A stretch of DNA of 64,000 nucleotides from Casimicrobium huifangae. GTDB lineage: Bacteria > Pseudomonadota > Gammaproteobacteria > Burkholderiales > Casimicrobiaceae. Shown here piece by piece: positions 7,442 through 17,910 of the stretch (positions are counted from its first letter, which is position 1; each line of letters begins with the position of its first letter). The stretch covers positions 585,847 through 649,846 of the forward strand of contig NZ_CP041352.1 in the NCBI RefSeq assembly GCF_009746125.1, in the 5' to 3' direction. A program made the position numbers and the translations under genes. The notes under the pieces were generated by a model. That model saw only the letters and a program-made list of their open reading frames with translations, was not told where the DNA came from and made no database searches.

Positions 7442-9691
7442 CTAACGCCGTTGTCCGCGAACGGTCAGCAACACCCGGTCAAGTTCGGTCCCTGCGCTGT
7501 CGAGCAGTCGAATCACGTGATCGCCCGGCTGCGGGCTCCATCGAACAGGTAATGTGGCGCAACCCAGCGATGTGTCGTTGACCTGCCAGCAGCCCGCGCG
7601 AGCCGAGTCGCCGCTGGCGAGCTGGATCATCTGGCGGCCAGCCGGAATATCCGGATCCAGTGCAACGATGGTGCCATCAGTCGGCGCCGTGATGCGGGCG
7701 CCAACGCCCTGCGCTTCGCGTACGGCAACCAGCGTCGTTGCTGGCTCGGTGCCGCGCACGAACCACTCGTCGCGCGTGGCTTCGATGCGACCTTCGTCGG
7801 CGGTGAATTGGACCCGGCGCTTGACGAGCCCGGCAGGTGGATCGCGAAAACGGCTGGTCCCCAGCTTCGCTGCCGCCGCTTCCATCACATCCGCCCAGAT
7901 CGGCCCGGCCCCTGTGATGCCGGTGACGTTGTGCATTGGTGCGCCACTCGCGTTGCCGACCCAGACGCCGACGGTGACGTGCGCGTTGAACCCGACTGAC
8001 CAGTTGTCGCGCATGTCCTTGCTGGTCCCGGTTTTCACCGCGGCCCAGTGCGATAGCGCGAGCGGGTTGTCGAAGCCGAAAGTGACATAGCGCGCACCGC
8101 GATCAGAGAGCATGTCGGCGAGCAGCCAGGCAGTGTTCTCCGAAAAGAGGCGTGTGACTTTTGTCGGAGCGGCTTCGCCACGACCCGATTCATTCGGGCA
8201 GACGCTGGTCGCGGTAGCGCCGCTCCGGCAGGTAAAGATAGGGCTGGACCACTTCCCGCCATTCGCAATGGCACGATAAGCATTGGTCAGGTCCAGCAAG
8301 GTCACGTCCGCGCTGCCGAGCGCGAGCGAGAAACCGTAGTGATCGGGATCGTTGATCAGCGTGCTGAGCCCGGCACGACGTAGCAACGCATGGGCAGGGG
8401 CCACCCCAACCAGTGTCAGCGCGCGGATCGCCGGGACATTCAGCGAGGACGCGAGCGCCGTACGCACGCTCACTGGTCCGACGTACTCATGCGCATAGTT
8501 CTGCGGTGTGTAGGCGCCGCCGCCGACATCGACGGAGAACGGCGAATCGTCAAGAAGCGTTGCCGCCGTGAACAGGTTTTGCTCAATGCCCAGACCGTAG
8601 ATGAACGGCTTCAGCGTCGAGCCCGCCTGGCGCGGAGAGCGCGCAGCATCCACTTCACCCGCCGCCGACAACCGGCCCGAGGAGCCAACATAGGAGAGTA
8701 CCTCGCCACTCGCATTGTCGATCACCACGACCGCTGCATCGTGAGCGTTGCGACCGCCGAGCTGCTGCAGATGCTTGGCGATGGCGTCGCGCGCCGCGAG
8801 TTGCAGATCACGGTCAATGCTGCTTTGTGTGGCCGGTGCGGGCAGCAGGCGCGCAAGGTGCGGCGCAATCATCTCGCCCTGATCGCGCAGATTGCCTGCG
8901 CTGCCCCAGCGATCCATGACATAGGCAATCTGGGCGCAATCAGCCCGCGCATCAAGGCCACGCATGACCTCGCAGGCACGCCGCTCAACGGTTGCACGCG
9001 GCGCCTGCGGGGCGCGGATCAGCGCCGCCAGCACCGCTGATTCGGTGGCGTTCAAGCCATGCGGCGCTTTGCCGAATAGCACCTCCGCAGCTGCGCCGAC
9101 GCCCTGAATCTCGCCGCGAAAGAACACGCTGTTGAGATAGGTTTCAAGAATCTGCTGCTTTGTCCAGGTGCTTTCCAGTGACCATGCTGCCTGCGCCTGA
9201 TCAATCTTTTGCTGCACGCTACGGCCGTCCGCTGCGCGAGCGAGCGTGCGATCCATCATTGCCGCCACCTGCATCGAGATGCTGCTGGCGCCACGCACCA
9301 CACCACCTTGCCGCAGATTGGTGATGACGGCGGCGGCAGCCGCGCGCAGATCGACGCCACCATGCTCGAAGAAGCGCTTGTCTTCGGAAGCCAGCACCGC
9401 CTCAATCAGTGCCGGTGATGCTTCATCAAGTGTGACCCAGCGCGTGCGACGCACCTTGTCGTCGCTACGGATGTGGTGAATCACTGCACCATAGCGATCA
9501 TGAATCAGCCGTTCGCTGGGTACGTGTGCCGCGCGTACGCTGTCGAACGCAGGCACAGCTGCGTGGGTCGCCAGCGCGAGCGACAACGCGGCGACCCCGG
9601 CGAAGGTGGCGACGAACACCTTGCTGCTCGTCCTGCCGCCGGGACCCCGCGTTCGCGGGGACGACCGCTGGTGACTAAGGTTCAATTTCAA
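7442..9691 (-). CDS. pbpC: penicillin-binding protein 1C
   Basis: A bifunctional peptidoglycan synthase of 749 residues: an N-terminal membrane anchor (about residues 26-46), a GT51 transglycosylase domain with the catalytic region LASEDKRFFEHGGVD, then a penicillin-binding transpeptidase domain with SxxK in GSTLKPFIYG, SLN, and KTGTSKD, and a C-terminal BiPBP_C domain with a Cys pair (AGCWQV, LGCATL). The start appears to be a TTG at 9691, overlapping the end of the alpha-2-macroglobulin gene by 17 bases; a downstream start is possible. Pairing with a periplasmic alpha-2-macroglobulin is a known pattern (pbpC with yfhM in E. coli) and suggests a joint role in envelope repair and protease defence. 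Confidence 0.95.
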   Translation of the reverse strand: MKLNLSHQRSSPRTRGPGGRTSSKVFVATFAGVAALSLALATHAAVPAFDSVRAAHVPSERLIHDRYGAVIHHIRSDDKVRRTRWVTLDEASPALIEAVLASEDKRFFEHGGVDLRAAAAAVITNLRQGGVVRGASSISMQVAAMMDRTLARAADGRSVQQKIDQAQAAWSLESTWTKQQILETYLNSVFFRGEIQGVGAAAEVLFGKAPHGLNATESAVLAALIRAPQAPRATVERRACEVMRGLDARADCAQIAYVMDRWGSAGNLRDQGEMIAPHLARLLPAPATQSSIDRDLQLAARDAIAKHLQQLGGRNAHDAAVVVIDNASGEVLSYVGSSGRLSAAGEVDAARSPRQAGSTLKPFIYGLGIEQNLFTAATLLDDSPFSVDVGGGAYTPQNYAHEYVGPVSVRTALASSLNVPAIRALTLVGVAPAHALLRRAGLSTLINDPDHYGFSLALGSADVTLLDLTNAYRAIANGGKWSSPIFTCRSGATATSVCPNESGRGEAAPTKVTRLFSENTAWLLADMLSDRGARYVTFGFDNPLALSHWAAVKTGTSKDMRDNWSVGFNAHVTVGVWVGNASGAPMHNVTGITGAGPIWADVMEAAAAKLGTSRFRDPPAGLVKRRVQFTADEGRIEATRDEWFVRGTEPATTLVAVREAQGVGARITAPTDGTIVALDPDIPAGRQMIQLASGDSARAGCWQVNDTSLGCATLPVRWSPQPGDHVIRLLDSAGTELDRVLLTVRGQRR

Positions 9692-12600
9692 ACACCGGAT
9701 TGCCCAATTGGCCGTTCACTTCCGGCGCATACATTGCCTCGGCGTGTGTCGGCGGCAAAGCGAATTTACCGGGTGTCGTCAGCCGGATTTCGTACGAGAA
9801 GCTGTGCTGCCCCTTGTTGGCCCACTCGAACGACGAACGCACATTGGTGAAAGTGCGCTCGATGTAACGGTAGCCTCCCCACGTGCGCGGCGGCTCCGAA
9901 ACATTGCCAAGCTTCGATAGTCCGCCCAGCACCGTGCTGCCCGCTGGCACCGGATCATCCACCGCCAGCCAGCCAAGCCCAGCCTTGTTGTCGGCGGTGA
10001 CGGTGACCTGAATCACGTCGCCGACGCTGTAGCGCCCAGCGCGTTTTTGTTGCACTGGCTTGAACGATTTGCTCAGATTCAGGCCATTGTCAACCTTGCC
10101 GCTGAGCGGCACCGGCCCACGCAGCTGGGCGCGAGCCCATGGTTCGCCTTTGCCGAGATGCTCGATGGCAACGGTGCCGCCGGCAGCTGGCCGATCAGTC
10201 CACGCGAATGTCGCTTCGCCTTCGGTGACTGCGGCATCCCACACCACTTCCTTGGTCTCACCGTTGTAGGTGATGCGCGTGCGGCCGTCGGCGGCCGCCT
10301 GCTTGTTGTGGCGCTCCAGTGCGTAGGCAGCCCAGAGATTGGCCTGCGTGCTGTAGAAGTAGCCGCCGCGCTGCATGCGGTTGTTGAGGCCGCGCAGCAG
10401 CGGGATGCGGAACTCGGCCAGCTCACGTGCATCCATGCTCAGGCGGAACATGCGCGCCATTGTGTAGTCATCGCTGCGCATGAAATACCAGCGGTCATCG
10501 CTGCGTGCTACGGTCGCAACTGAGGAGGCAACACGGATGTTGTCGCGCAGTTCCTTGATTGCTGCAGCACGCTGTGCGTCGCGGTTGGGCACGTCCTTCG
10601 AGCGATTGAGGATATCGACCCAGTCGGCCAGCGATGCCGCTGTGAGCTTCACCGGATCGACACGGACCGTATCAAGCAGCCGCTTCGAGGCGCGGTCATA
10701 ACGCGACAACGCTTCCAGCGCGATGAGCTTTTCCGAAAGCAGGTAGTAGCTGTCGTTGGGCAACCACGAACGGTTGGTCTTCACCTCACCGGCTACATAG
10801 CGCTCAAGACCATAGAGCATGCGGTTACGCGCTTCATCAGGAATTTTCCAGCCCGCTTCATGGGCGCCCGACAGCACAAACGCGGTCAACACCGGGTAAC
10901 CCTCGTTGCTGTCGCCGGGGTAGTAATTGGCGAGGCCTGATGCAGAGAGATAGTTCGGCAACGAATTGGCGATGATTTCCCAAAGGCCTTCGTTCCTGGT
11001 GCCCATCGTCTTCGTCATCCGCTGCTCGAGGCAGGCAAACGGATAGCGTTCGAAGTAGGCGCGGATGCCGCTGGTGTCAGCGCCGTAAGTGCGTGCGAGC
11101 GAGACGATGAGGTCACCCTTTGCCGTTGCCGTGTCGGATTTCAGCGAGATTGAAGCGCGGCCTTTGACTTCTGCGTTGGCGTCAGCCAGTGTCCGCAATG
11201 GCAGCGGCGTCTGTAGCGCCTGCTTGATGCGCAATGCATCGCCGCGCGGCCTGCCTTTCTCGGTGGCAGCGAAATTCCACGTGACCTCCTTGCCATCGGC
11301 GGGTGCCTTGACATCCCAGGTGATCACGGCGCTCTGGCCCGCCTCGATGCGCTGCTCGCGCTTTGGCAAGGCGGCACCGTTCATTTCGGCGGTCACGTCT
11401 GCGACGATCGGCCGCGTGGTGCTGTTGCGCAGCGTCACGCCGGAGCGGTATTCGTCGCCATTGCGGGTGACCGCGGGCAGCCCCGAGAAGAGTTGCAGGT
11501 CGCGAGTCGAACGGATGCTTGCCTCACCGGTGCCATAGCGATCACCTTCGGCGGCGTTGCTGCGATCGGCGACGGCCACGATGCGGAAGCGCGTCAGCGA
11601 ATCGTTGAGCGGCACTTCGACAGTCGCCTCCCCGTTGGCGTCGGTCATGACGCTGCCCTGCCACAGGATCAAGGTGTCAAACAGCTCGCGCGTACCGGCG
11701 CCGCGACCGCCGGAGCCGCCCGGCGGCAGCGCTTTGCGGCCGAAGTGACGCTTGCCGATCACTTGCATCTGGGCGGTCGCAGTGGTCACGCCATAGTCGC
11801 GGCGCTTCATCATCGATTCCAGCAGTTTCCACGTCGCGTTGCCCTGCAATTCCAGCAGCGCTTCGTCGATGGCGAACACCGCCAGCTCGGCGCCGTCGCC
11901 GGGGCGATTGTTGTTGCTGCGTGCCACCTTGATTTTTACGAGCGACTTTTCACGCGTCTGATACTCGGTCTTGTCAGGCGTCACCGTCACATTGAGGCCG
12001 TAGCGCTGCCAGTTGACATCGATGTTGGCGATACCCAGTTTGAACGCGGGTTTCGCCAGATCGACCAGTGCTGTGGGTGCCGGTGCACCGACCCGCCCGC
12101 GTACCAGCAGTGCCGACACGTACGCGTTTGGCGCCCATTCCTCCTTGACCGGCACCTCGATCACGGCGGACTTGCCGGAGAGCTTGGTCACGAAGCTCGA
12201 CAGCACGTTGCCGTCGCGTTCCACCGTCACCAGCACGTTGGCTTCGCGGAACGGCATGCGCACCTGGAAGCGCGCCTTTTCGTTCGGCTCGTAGCGCTTC
12301 TTCTCGGGCAGCAAGTCAATGCGGTCCGAACTTTCCGAACGGAACATCCAGTCGTCGCCGTTCGATGCCCACATCGACGTGCCGGCACTGGCCACGCGGC
12401 CACCGCTGTCGGTGACTTCCGCAGTGAACTGGATTTCTCCCGAAGCGGAGACGCTGCTGGTACAGGTGAACTTGCCGCTGCGATCCGATGTGCCTTCGCA
12501 CAGCACGCCAAGATCGCTCTTGCGTTCGCTGGATTCGTAACTGTAGAAGCCACCGATGTTGCGCTTGCGATAGCTGTCCCAGGTACGGTTCAGGCCTTTG

Positions 12601-14954
12601 ACCTTGAATTTCACGCCACCAACCGGCTTGCCAGTGACATCCGTGGTGATGATGTCGTAGACCAGCTTTTCGCGAGCCATGGCCCAGTCCGACGTCTTGA
12701 TGCCGATCAGCACCGCCGAGGGCCACACCGTGGTGCGCGCCTGTGCCGTATAGATCTCGCCGTTCGGGTCCTTGTATTCCATGTCGGCAATCAGCGAATG
12801 CGGGCGTTCGACCTTGGGCGTCGCCATCGTCACCCGCGCTGCGCCGGCGTTGGAAAGCGTGACCGTCTGGTCCTCACCTTCCGGTTGGGCGCCACGGCGG
12901 CCGCGCCGCCCGCCACTTTCCCCGTCGTCCTGATAGACGCTGAAGCTGTAGTCGGGCAGGCTGTCGAAGCCGGGCCAAGTGCGGGCGTCGAATCGCGAAC
13001 GCACGGTGACGATATCGCCGCTGGCCGGACCGCCCGACAGGAACGACAGACGCACATCGACATTCGCGTTGTCGCCGCCCACCACATTGGCCGTGGGAAT
13101 GCTGATTTCCGATTTGTAGACGGGCAAGCGGAAATCCGCCACCGTGAAACGGGCCGTGGTGCGGCCGTTAATTTCCACCCGATACTGCCCACGCCTGGCG
13201 TTGCCCGGCAGACGCAACTCGGTCATCGCATTGCCGCGCGCGTTCCAGTCCAGCGAGAGGGTGCTGCGCTGGTTGTTGCCCTCGTTGACCACTGAGAGAT
13301 TCTTCGGCAACTTGCCGATGTCAGGGGCGCCGGTGCCAAAGCGCTTCAGGTCACGTGCATAGTGCTTCATGTGCACGGTCTCACCCGGACGCAGCAGATT
13401 GCGCGGCAGGATGGTGTGGAAGGCCTGTTTCGCATTGTTGCCGTCGCCCTCGTAGTCATACTCCCACGGCAGGTTGAAGCGCCAGGATTCGATACCGCGC
13501 GTCCAGTCGCTGCGGGTGAAGGCGATGTCGTCACCTGCCTGCGCGAAGACAAAGCTCGGGCAGGACTCCTTGTTTTTCGTTGCCTTCGGCGTCAGCCGTG
13601 CCGTGCCTTCGCGATCAGTCTTGCCGGCCGCCAATTCCACGCCCTTGCAATCGCGAATGCGCACAGTGGCGTCTGCTACCACGCTAGCGTCGTTGAGATG
13701 CGTGACCCAGACGAACGCGCCGCCGCTCCCGGTCTTGACGTGTACGGCCAGATTGGTCACCAGCGCCATCGTGCGCACGTACATCGCGCCCTTCTTCTCC
13801 AGCAGCGAGGCACCAAGGGCGGTTGATTCTGCTTCGACCACATGCAAGCCCGGTTCCGCAAGCGGCAATCCAACCACTTCGAACTCTTTCGGTCCGCCCG
13901 GCTTGGGTAGCGGCAGCGATTGCGCCTGTGCGTTGCCCTTGAGCAGGGAACGACCGCGCATGTCGTCCTCACCCTTCGGGCGTTCGCCGAAGTCGGCGTA
14001 GTCCGACTCCTCATCATCCATGGAGCGATCGCTCTGCTGGAAGCCGAGTGTTCGCGCGTACCAGCGAATCATGTCCTGCTCGCCGGTCAGTCGCAACTTG
14101 CGGACGATGGCGGCGGTGCCGGCCCCCGCCGTACCGGCCTCGAGATTGCGCACCGTGATCGGCAACGCCGGATCGGCCTGCCGCTCCAGAATGCCGAAGC
14201 TGCGCGGAAACTTCACCAGTGGCGGATAGGCGCCGGTTCGCACGGTGTAAGTGCGCTTGACGGTCAGCGCCGTGCTGGTGCCGGCTTCTTTCAGGTTCGG
14301 TGGCAGCACCAGCGTAAAGCGGGTTTCCGGCGGTAACTTGCCGAAGGTGATGCCGTCGCTGTCGTCGCTATCCTGCTTGGGCGCGTAGAGCTTGCCCGCA
14401 TCGTCGCGCAACCGGAAGCGTGCCGAATCCTTCGGGTCAATCGCTCGCTGGAAGCCGACGCGGACCGTTGACAGCGGGTTGCAACCGGCGTCCTTGTTCT
14501 CGCGGCTGCAATTCACCTCCAGCCAGTCGCCGGAGCGCACCTTGAAGCGCATGATCTCAACCGCCTGCTTGGTGTTGGCCGTTGGCGAATCCCAGCGAAT
14601 GGTGACGTCGGCGCCACTCGGGAAGTTTTGCGTGCAGCGGAACGCAATCCAGTTTTCGGTGTTGCTGATCCCTGCCGCACGCAACACTTCGATACGCCGG
14701 TTACCACCGACGGGCCGCACGTTGTCAACCGAGCGCACGCCTTCAACCTCGCAGAACACATGCGCCACAAAGGTCTTGGCGTCGACCGGCCCCTTGGCAC
14801 GGAAGAGGAACATCTGCTGTTCGTCGATGTCGTTGCTGCCGTTGCTCGGCCGTGTTTCGGCCAGCGCCGGCAGGTCGGCGGCGGTTGCCGTCGGGATAAA
14901 TAGCGGCAGGGCCGCGACGCCGACCAGGACGGTGGCGAGGAGTGAACGCAACAT
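9675..14954 (-). CDS. thioester alpha-2-macroglobulin family protein
   Basis: A 1759-residue bacterial alpha-2-macroglobulin (YfhM/ECAM type), a periplasmic broad-range protease trap. The signal peptide (MLRSLLATVLVGVAALPLF to TATAA) fixes the start at the ATG complementing 14952-14954; the frame is open about 450 bases further upstream but that part lacks family character. MG domains fill the N-terminal two thirds. The thioester motif CLEQ is at residues 1308-1311 (11022-11033) inside YPFACLEQRMTK, so the covalent-trapping form is intact. Unlike E. coli YfhM, there is no lipobox cysteine right after the signal, so it is probably soluble in the periplasm. pbpC overlaps its 3' end. Confidence 0.93.
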   Translation of the reverse strand: MLRSLLATVLVGVAALPLFIPTATAADLPALAETRPSNGSNDIDEQQMFLFRAKGPVDAKTFVAHVFCEVEGVRSVDNVRPVGGNRRIEVLRAAGISNTENWIAFRCTQNFPSGADVTIRWDSPTANTKQAVEIMRFKVRSGDWLEVNCSRENKDAGCNPLSTVRVGFQRAIDPKDSARFRLRDDAGKLYAPKQDSDDSDGITFGKLPPETRFTLVLPPNLKEAGTSTALTVKRTYTVRTGAYPPLVKFPRSFGILERQADPALPITVRNLEAGTAGAGTAAIVRKLRLTGEQDMIRWYARTLGFQQSDRSMDDEESDYADFGERPKGEDDMRGRSLLKGNAQAQSLPLPKPGGPKEFEVVGLPLAEPGLHVVEAESTALGASLLEKKGAMYVRTMALVTNLAVHVKTGSGGAFVWVTHLNDASVVADATVRIRDCKGVELAAGKTDREGTARLTPKATKNKESCPSFVFAQAGDDIAFTRSDWTRGIESWRFNLPWEYDYEGDGNNAKQAFHTILPRNLLRPGETVHMKHYARDLKRFGTGAPDIGKLPKNLSVVNEGNNQRSTLSLDWNARGNAMTELRLPGNARRGQYRVEINGRTTARFTVADFRLPVYKSEISIPTANVVGGDNANVDVRLSFLSGGPASGDIVTVRSRFDARTWPGFDSLPDYSFSVYQDDGESGGRRGRRGAQPEGEDQTVTLSNAGAARVTMATPKVERPHSLIADMEYKDPNGEIYTAQARTTVWPSAVLIGIKTSDWAMAREKLVYDIITTDVTGKPVGGVKFKVKGLNRTWDSYRKRNIGGFYSYESSERKSDLGVLCEGTSDRSGKFTCTSSVSASGEIQFTAEVTDSGGRVASAGTSMWASNGDDWMFRSESSDRIDLLPEKKRYEPNEKARFQVRMPFREANVLVTVERDGNVLSSFVTKLSGKSAVIEVPVKEEWAPNAYVSALLVRGRVGAPAPTALVDLAKPAFKLGIANIDVNWQRYGLNVTVTPDKTEYQTREKSLVKIKVARSNNNRPGDGAELAVFAIDEALLELQGNATWKLLESMMKRRDYGVTTATAQMQVIGKRHFGRKALPPGGSGGRGAGTRELFDTLILWQGSVMTDANGEATVEVPLNDSLTRFRIVAVADRSNAAEGDRYGTGEASIRSTRDLQLFSGLPAVTRNGDEYRSGVTLRNSTTRPIVADVTAEMNGAALPKREQRIEAGQSAVITWDVKAPADGKEVTWNFAATEKGRPRGDALRIKQALQTPLPLRTLADANAEVKGRASISLKSDTATAKGDLIVSLARTYGADTSGIRAYFERYPFACLEQRMTKTMGTRNEGLWEIIANSLPNYLSASGLANYYPGDSNEGYPVLTAFVLSGAHEAGWKIPDEARNRMLYGLERYVAGEVKTNRSWLPNDSYYLLSEKLIALEALSRYDRASKRLLDTVRVDPVKLTAASLADWVDILNRSKDVPNRDAQRAAAIKELRDNIRVASSVATVARSDDRWYFMRSDDYTMARMFRLSMDARELAEFRIPLLRGLNNRMQRGGYFYSTQANLWAAYALERHNKQAAADGRTRITYNGETKEVVWDAAVTEGEATFAWTDRPAAGGTVAIEHLGKGEPWARAQLRGPVPLSGKVDNGLNLSKSFKPVQQKRAGRYSVGDVIQVTVTADNKAGLGWLAVDDPVPAGSTVLGGLSKLGNVSEPPRTWGGYRYIERTFTNVRSSFEWANKGQHSFSYEIRLTTPGKFALPPTHAEAMYAPEVNGQLGNPVFEIEP

Positions 14955-15124
14955 GGGAGAGGTCTCGCTGGCTGTGACGTTGATGTGTTGTGGCTGCTGT
15001 GCAGCGCGGTATTGCTGTTTGATGCATCTGGCGCATCTGGTTCTACCCGGATTCGGCGGCGCGCGCAATCGTCCATTCGTGCTAAGCCGGGACGCCACAA
15101 CCGCCCTGTCGCTACACTCGTTAC

Positions 15125-17272
15125 GTGACCGCCGCCGACGCCCCTGATCAGACGTATTTGCCCCCCGCTTTGCGACCCAAGCTCGCCAAACTGGGCATTC
15201 AGCATTTGCGCGATCTGCTGCTGCACTTTCCGCTGCGCTATGAAGACCAGACGCGGGTGCGACCGATTGCCGAACTGGTGGCAGGCGAATCGGTGGTTGT
15301 TGAAGGCGTGGTGGAGCATTCGGAGACGGTATTCCGGCCTCGCCGCCAGTTCGTGGCGCTGCTGCGCGCAAAGGGCGACGACGGTGGCAACAATTTCGCG
15401 CCACGGCTGACGCTGCGCTACTTCAACTTCTATCCGTCCATCACCCAGGCGCTGAAGATCGGGGCCAGCGCACGCGTATTCGGCGAAGTCCGCGATGGCC
15501 GCTACGGCCTGGAAATGGTGCATCCAGTCTTCAAAAAGGCGGAGGAGGTCGCTGGCAGCGATCACAGCGAAGATCGTCAAGAAGGCGGCAAAGATTCCCC
15601 CTCGCGTCGCCTGACGCCCATCTACCCGGCCGCCGCCGGCGTGCCGCAGGCCGCGCTGCGCACGCTGGCGAGCAAGGCGCTGCGTGTGGCGGACTGGCAG
15701 CGCGACCTGTTGCCGCGCGACATCATTGCGGCCGCTAGCTTGCCGGGATGGCGGCAGACCTTGACTACGCTGCACCTGCCTACCAACGGCGAATCGGCGA
15801 TGGCGCTGGAAAGCCGCAGCCACCCGGCGTGGCGGCGGGTCAAGTTTGATGAGCTGCTGGCGCAACAGATGGCCTTGCGCGACGCCAAGGCGCTGCTCGC
15901 AAAGGAGCACGCAGCGCCGGTCAACGCCTCTGGCCTGCTGTCAACCCTGTTACGGCAACGCCTGCCGTTTCGCCTGACGGCGCCGCAGGAGCGGGCCCTG
16001 ACCGAGGCCTTGCAGGACATGGCGCGCGGCCAGCCGATGACGCGGCTTCTGCAGGGGGATGTCGGCAGCGGCAAGACGGTCGTCGCCGCACTGGCGGCGC
16101 TCGCGGCGGTAGAGGCCGGGCAACAGGTGGCCTTCATGGCGCCGACCGAACTGCTCGCGGAGCAGCACTTCAACAAGCTGAGCCACTGGCTGGCCGAACT
16201 GCCCGTGACCATCACCTGGCTTACGGGGAGCCTCCCGGCAGGCGAGCTCAAAGCAGCACAAGCCGCCTGCAGGCGCGGCGAAACGCACATTGCCGTCGGC
16301 ACCCACGCGCTGTTCCAGAAGAAGGTGAACTTCGCGCGACTGGGGCTGGTGGTGGTCGATGAGCAACATCGCTTCGGCGTTGAGCAGCGGCTGGCGCTGC
16401 GCAGTCGCGGTCAGGCCGACACGGACCGCGTGCTGGCGCCCCATCAGCTCATGATGAGCGCGACACCCATACCGCGCTCACTGGCGATGAGTTACTACGC
16501 CGATCTCGACGTGTCCGTCATCGACGAACTGCCGGGCGGAAGGCAGCCGATTACCACCAAACTGGTGAGCGAGCAGCGGCGTGACGAGATCGTTGGCCGC
16601 ATTCACGACGCCGTGCGCGCTGGAGCCCAGGCCTACTGGGTGTGTCCGCTGATTGAGGAAAGCGAGAAGCTGGCGTCACAGGACATTGAGTTGCAGAACG
16701 CCACCGCGCTGCATGGAGAGCTGACTGCCGCGATGCCCGACGTGCGCGTGGCGCTGCTGCACGGGCGCATGAAGGCCGACGAGAAGGCCGCGATCATGGC
16801 GGACTTCGCCGCCAATCGCGTTCAGGTGCTGGTTGCGACCACGGTGATCGAGGTTGGCGTCGATGTGCCGAATGCAAGCTGGATGGTGATTGAGCATGCC
16901 GAGCGCTTTGGCCTGGCGCAATTGCATCAATTACGGGGTCGCGTAGGGCGCGGGAGCGTTGCATCCACCTGCATCCTGTTGTTCACCGACAAACTCTCCG
17001 ACACCGCCAAGCAGCGCCTGAAAGTGATCTACGAAACCACTGACGGCTTCACCATCGCCCGCGAGGATCTGCGTATTCGCGGTCCCGGCGAACTGCTCGG
17101 CCCAAGGCAATCGGGCCTGCCGTCGTTACGCTACGCCAATATCGAGGAAGACATCGATCTGGTCGAGGCGGCACGCGACGCCGCACCGAAAATCGAGCAG
17201 CATCCGGATTTCAACAAGACCGCGTTCCTGGAACGCTGGATCAGGCATCGGGTGGAGTTTGCGAAGGCGTAA
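15125..17272 (+). CDS. recG: ATP-dependent DNA helicase RecG
   Basis: A 715-residue branched-DNA helicase that reverses stalled forks and processes recombination intermediates. The wedge/OB domain is at about residues 50-150. The Walker A motif is GDVGSGKT near 310, the DEAD-box variant VVDEQHRFGV near 410, then MSATPIPRSLAMS, and the C-terminal helicase motifs TTVIEVGVDVPNA and QLRGRVGRG. The start is a GTG at 15125. The length is slightly above the usual 690. It is divergent from the alpha-2-macroglobulin gene, with a 170-base gap that should hold both promoters. Confidence 0.96.
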   Translation: MTAADAPDQTYLPPALRPKLAKLGIQHLRDLLLHFPLRYEDQTRVRPIAELVAGESVVVEGVVEHSETVFRPRRQFVALLRAKGDDGGNNFAPRLTLRYFNFYPSITQALKIGASARVFGEVRDGRYGLEMVHPVFKKAEEVAGSDHSEDRQEGGKDSPSRRLTPIYPAAAGVPQAALRTLASKALRVADWQRDLLPRDIIAAASLPGWRQTLTTLHLPTNGESAMALESRSHPAWRRVKFDELLAQQMALRDAKALLAKEHAAPVNASGLLSTLLRQRLPFRLTAPQERALTEALQDMARGQPMTRLLQGDVGSGKTVVAALAALAAVEAGQQVAFMAPTELLAEQHFNKLSHWLAELPVTITWLTGSLPAGELKAAQAACRRGETHIAVGTHALFQKKVNFARLGLVVVDEQHRFGVEQRLALRSRGQADTDRVLAPHQLMMSATPIPRSLAMSYYADLDVSVIDELPGGRQPITTKLVSEQRRDEIVGRIHDAVRAGAQAYWVCPLIEESEKLASQDIELQNATALHGELTAAMPDVRVALLHGRMKADEKAAIMADFAANRVQVLVATTVIEVGVDVPNASWMVIEHAERFGLAQLHQLRGRVGRGSVASTCILLFTDKLSDTAKQRLKVIYETTDGFTIAREDLRIRGPGELLGPRQSGLPSLRYANIEEDIDLVEAARDAAPKIEQHPDFNKTAFLERWIRHRVEFAKA

Positions 17273-17284
17273 TGGCCTGCTCGC

Positions 17285-17872
17285 CTACTTCTGGTTCAGC
17301 TTTTCAGCTCGCTGTCTGGCCTCTGCAAGCGTGGGTACACCAAGCCGCTTGCGCTCTTCATCAGTAACCGCCGTCTCGTCAATTGCGTAAAGCTCCCAGC
17401 GCGCGTCGGCAGTCTTGGCTCGTGTGAACTGCGTGCCATACCACTGCGGTTTGCCCATTCTCATCAGCAGCCGATCCCAGGATGCGGCGGATAGCCAGTT
17501 CGCGCTGGTCGCAGTCGCATCAATGGTCGCGCTGATCGTTGCCAGTGCGTGGGCAAGGCGGATGTCGGCGAGATCAGGGCCGTGCTGGCAGACCAGCGCT
17601 GCATTGAAAAAGTCCACTGCAGTTCTCAGTTCGCCAGTGGCCACCAATTCGCGCACCCGCTTGAGGCGGTCGCGATCCCGCTGTCCTACCTTGGACCAAT
17701 CGATATTCGGGCCGGGCTTGCGATCTTCCTGATCTGCCACCTTGATGGCCTGCAGCTCAGCGTGATCCCTGGAACTACCAGGAAGAGCTGGCGGATTGGT
17801 GGCAACCGGCGCACAAGCTGCAAGTGCCAGAGCAAGTGACATCATGAGAAGAATCGCAGCTCGCCTTGACAT
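17285..17872 (-). CDS. predicted lipoprotein of unknown function
   Basis: A 195-residue protein starting MSRRAAILLMMSLALALAACAP, with a lipoprotein signal whose lipobox is LAAC. The mature part is hydrophilic and helical, with residues about 100-140 rich in Ala and Ile (LAHALATISATIDATATSANW). It ends in a helix with many charges. A PWYGTQF-like segment (KPQWYGTQFTRAK) suggests similarity to DUF6624-type domains often seen in such exported proteins, but this is weak. The ATG at 17872 was chosen because it gives a perfect lipoprotein signal. It lies downstream of the toxin-antitoxin pair on the same strand. Confidence 0.7.
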   Translation of the reverse strand: MSRRAAILLMMSLALALAACAPVATNPPALPGSSRDHAELQAIKVADQEDRKPGPNIDWSKVGQRDRDRLKRVRELVATGELRTAVDFFNAALVCQHGPDLADIRLAHALATISATIDATATSANWLSAASWDRLLMRMGKPQWYGTQFTRAKTADARWELYAIDETAVTDEERKRLGVPTLAEARQRAEKLNQK

Positions 17873-17910
17873 GCGTTGTTCTCCCTGCGTGTGTTCGTCC
17901 GTCGTCCCGT

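Noticed and set aside
11493-13295. 600-codon open frame on the plus strand
   Set aside because: It is antisense to the alpha-2-macroglobulin gene; its His/Arg-rich composition is what the opposite strand of a GC-rich gene gives.
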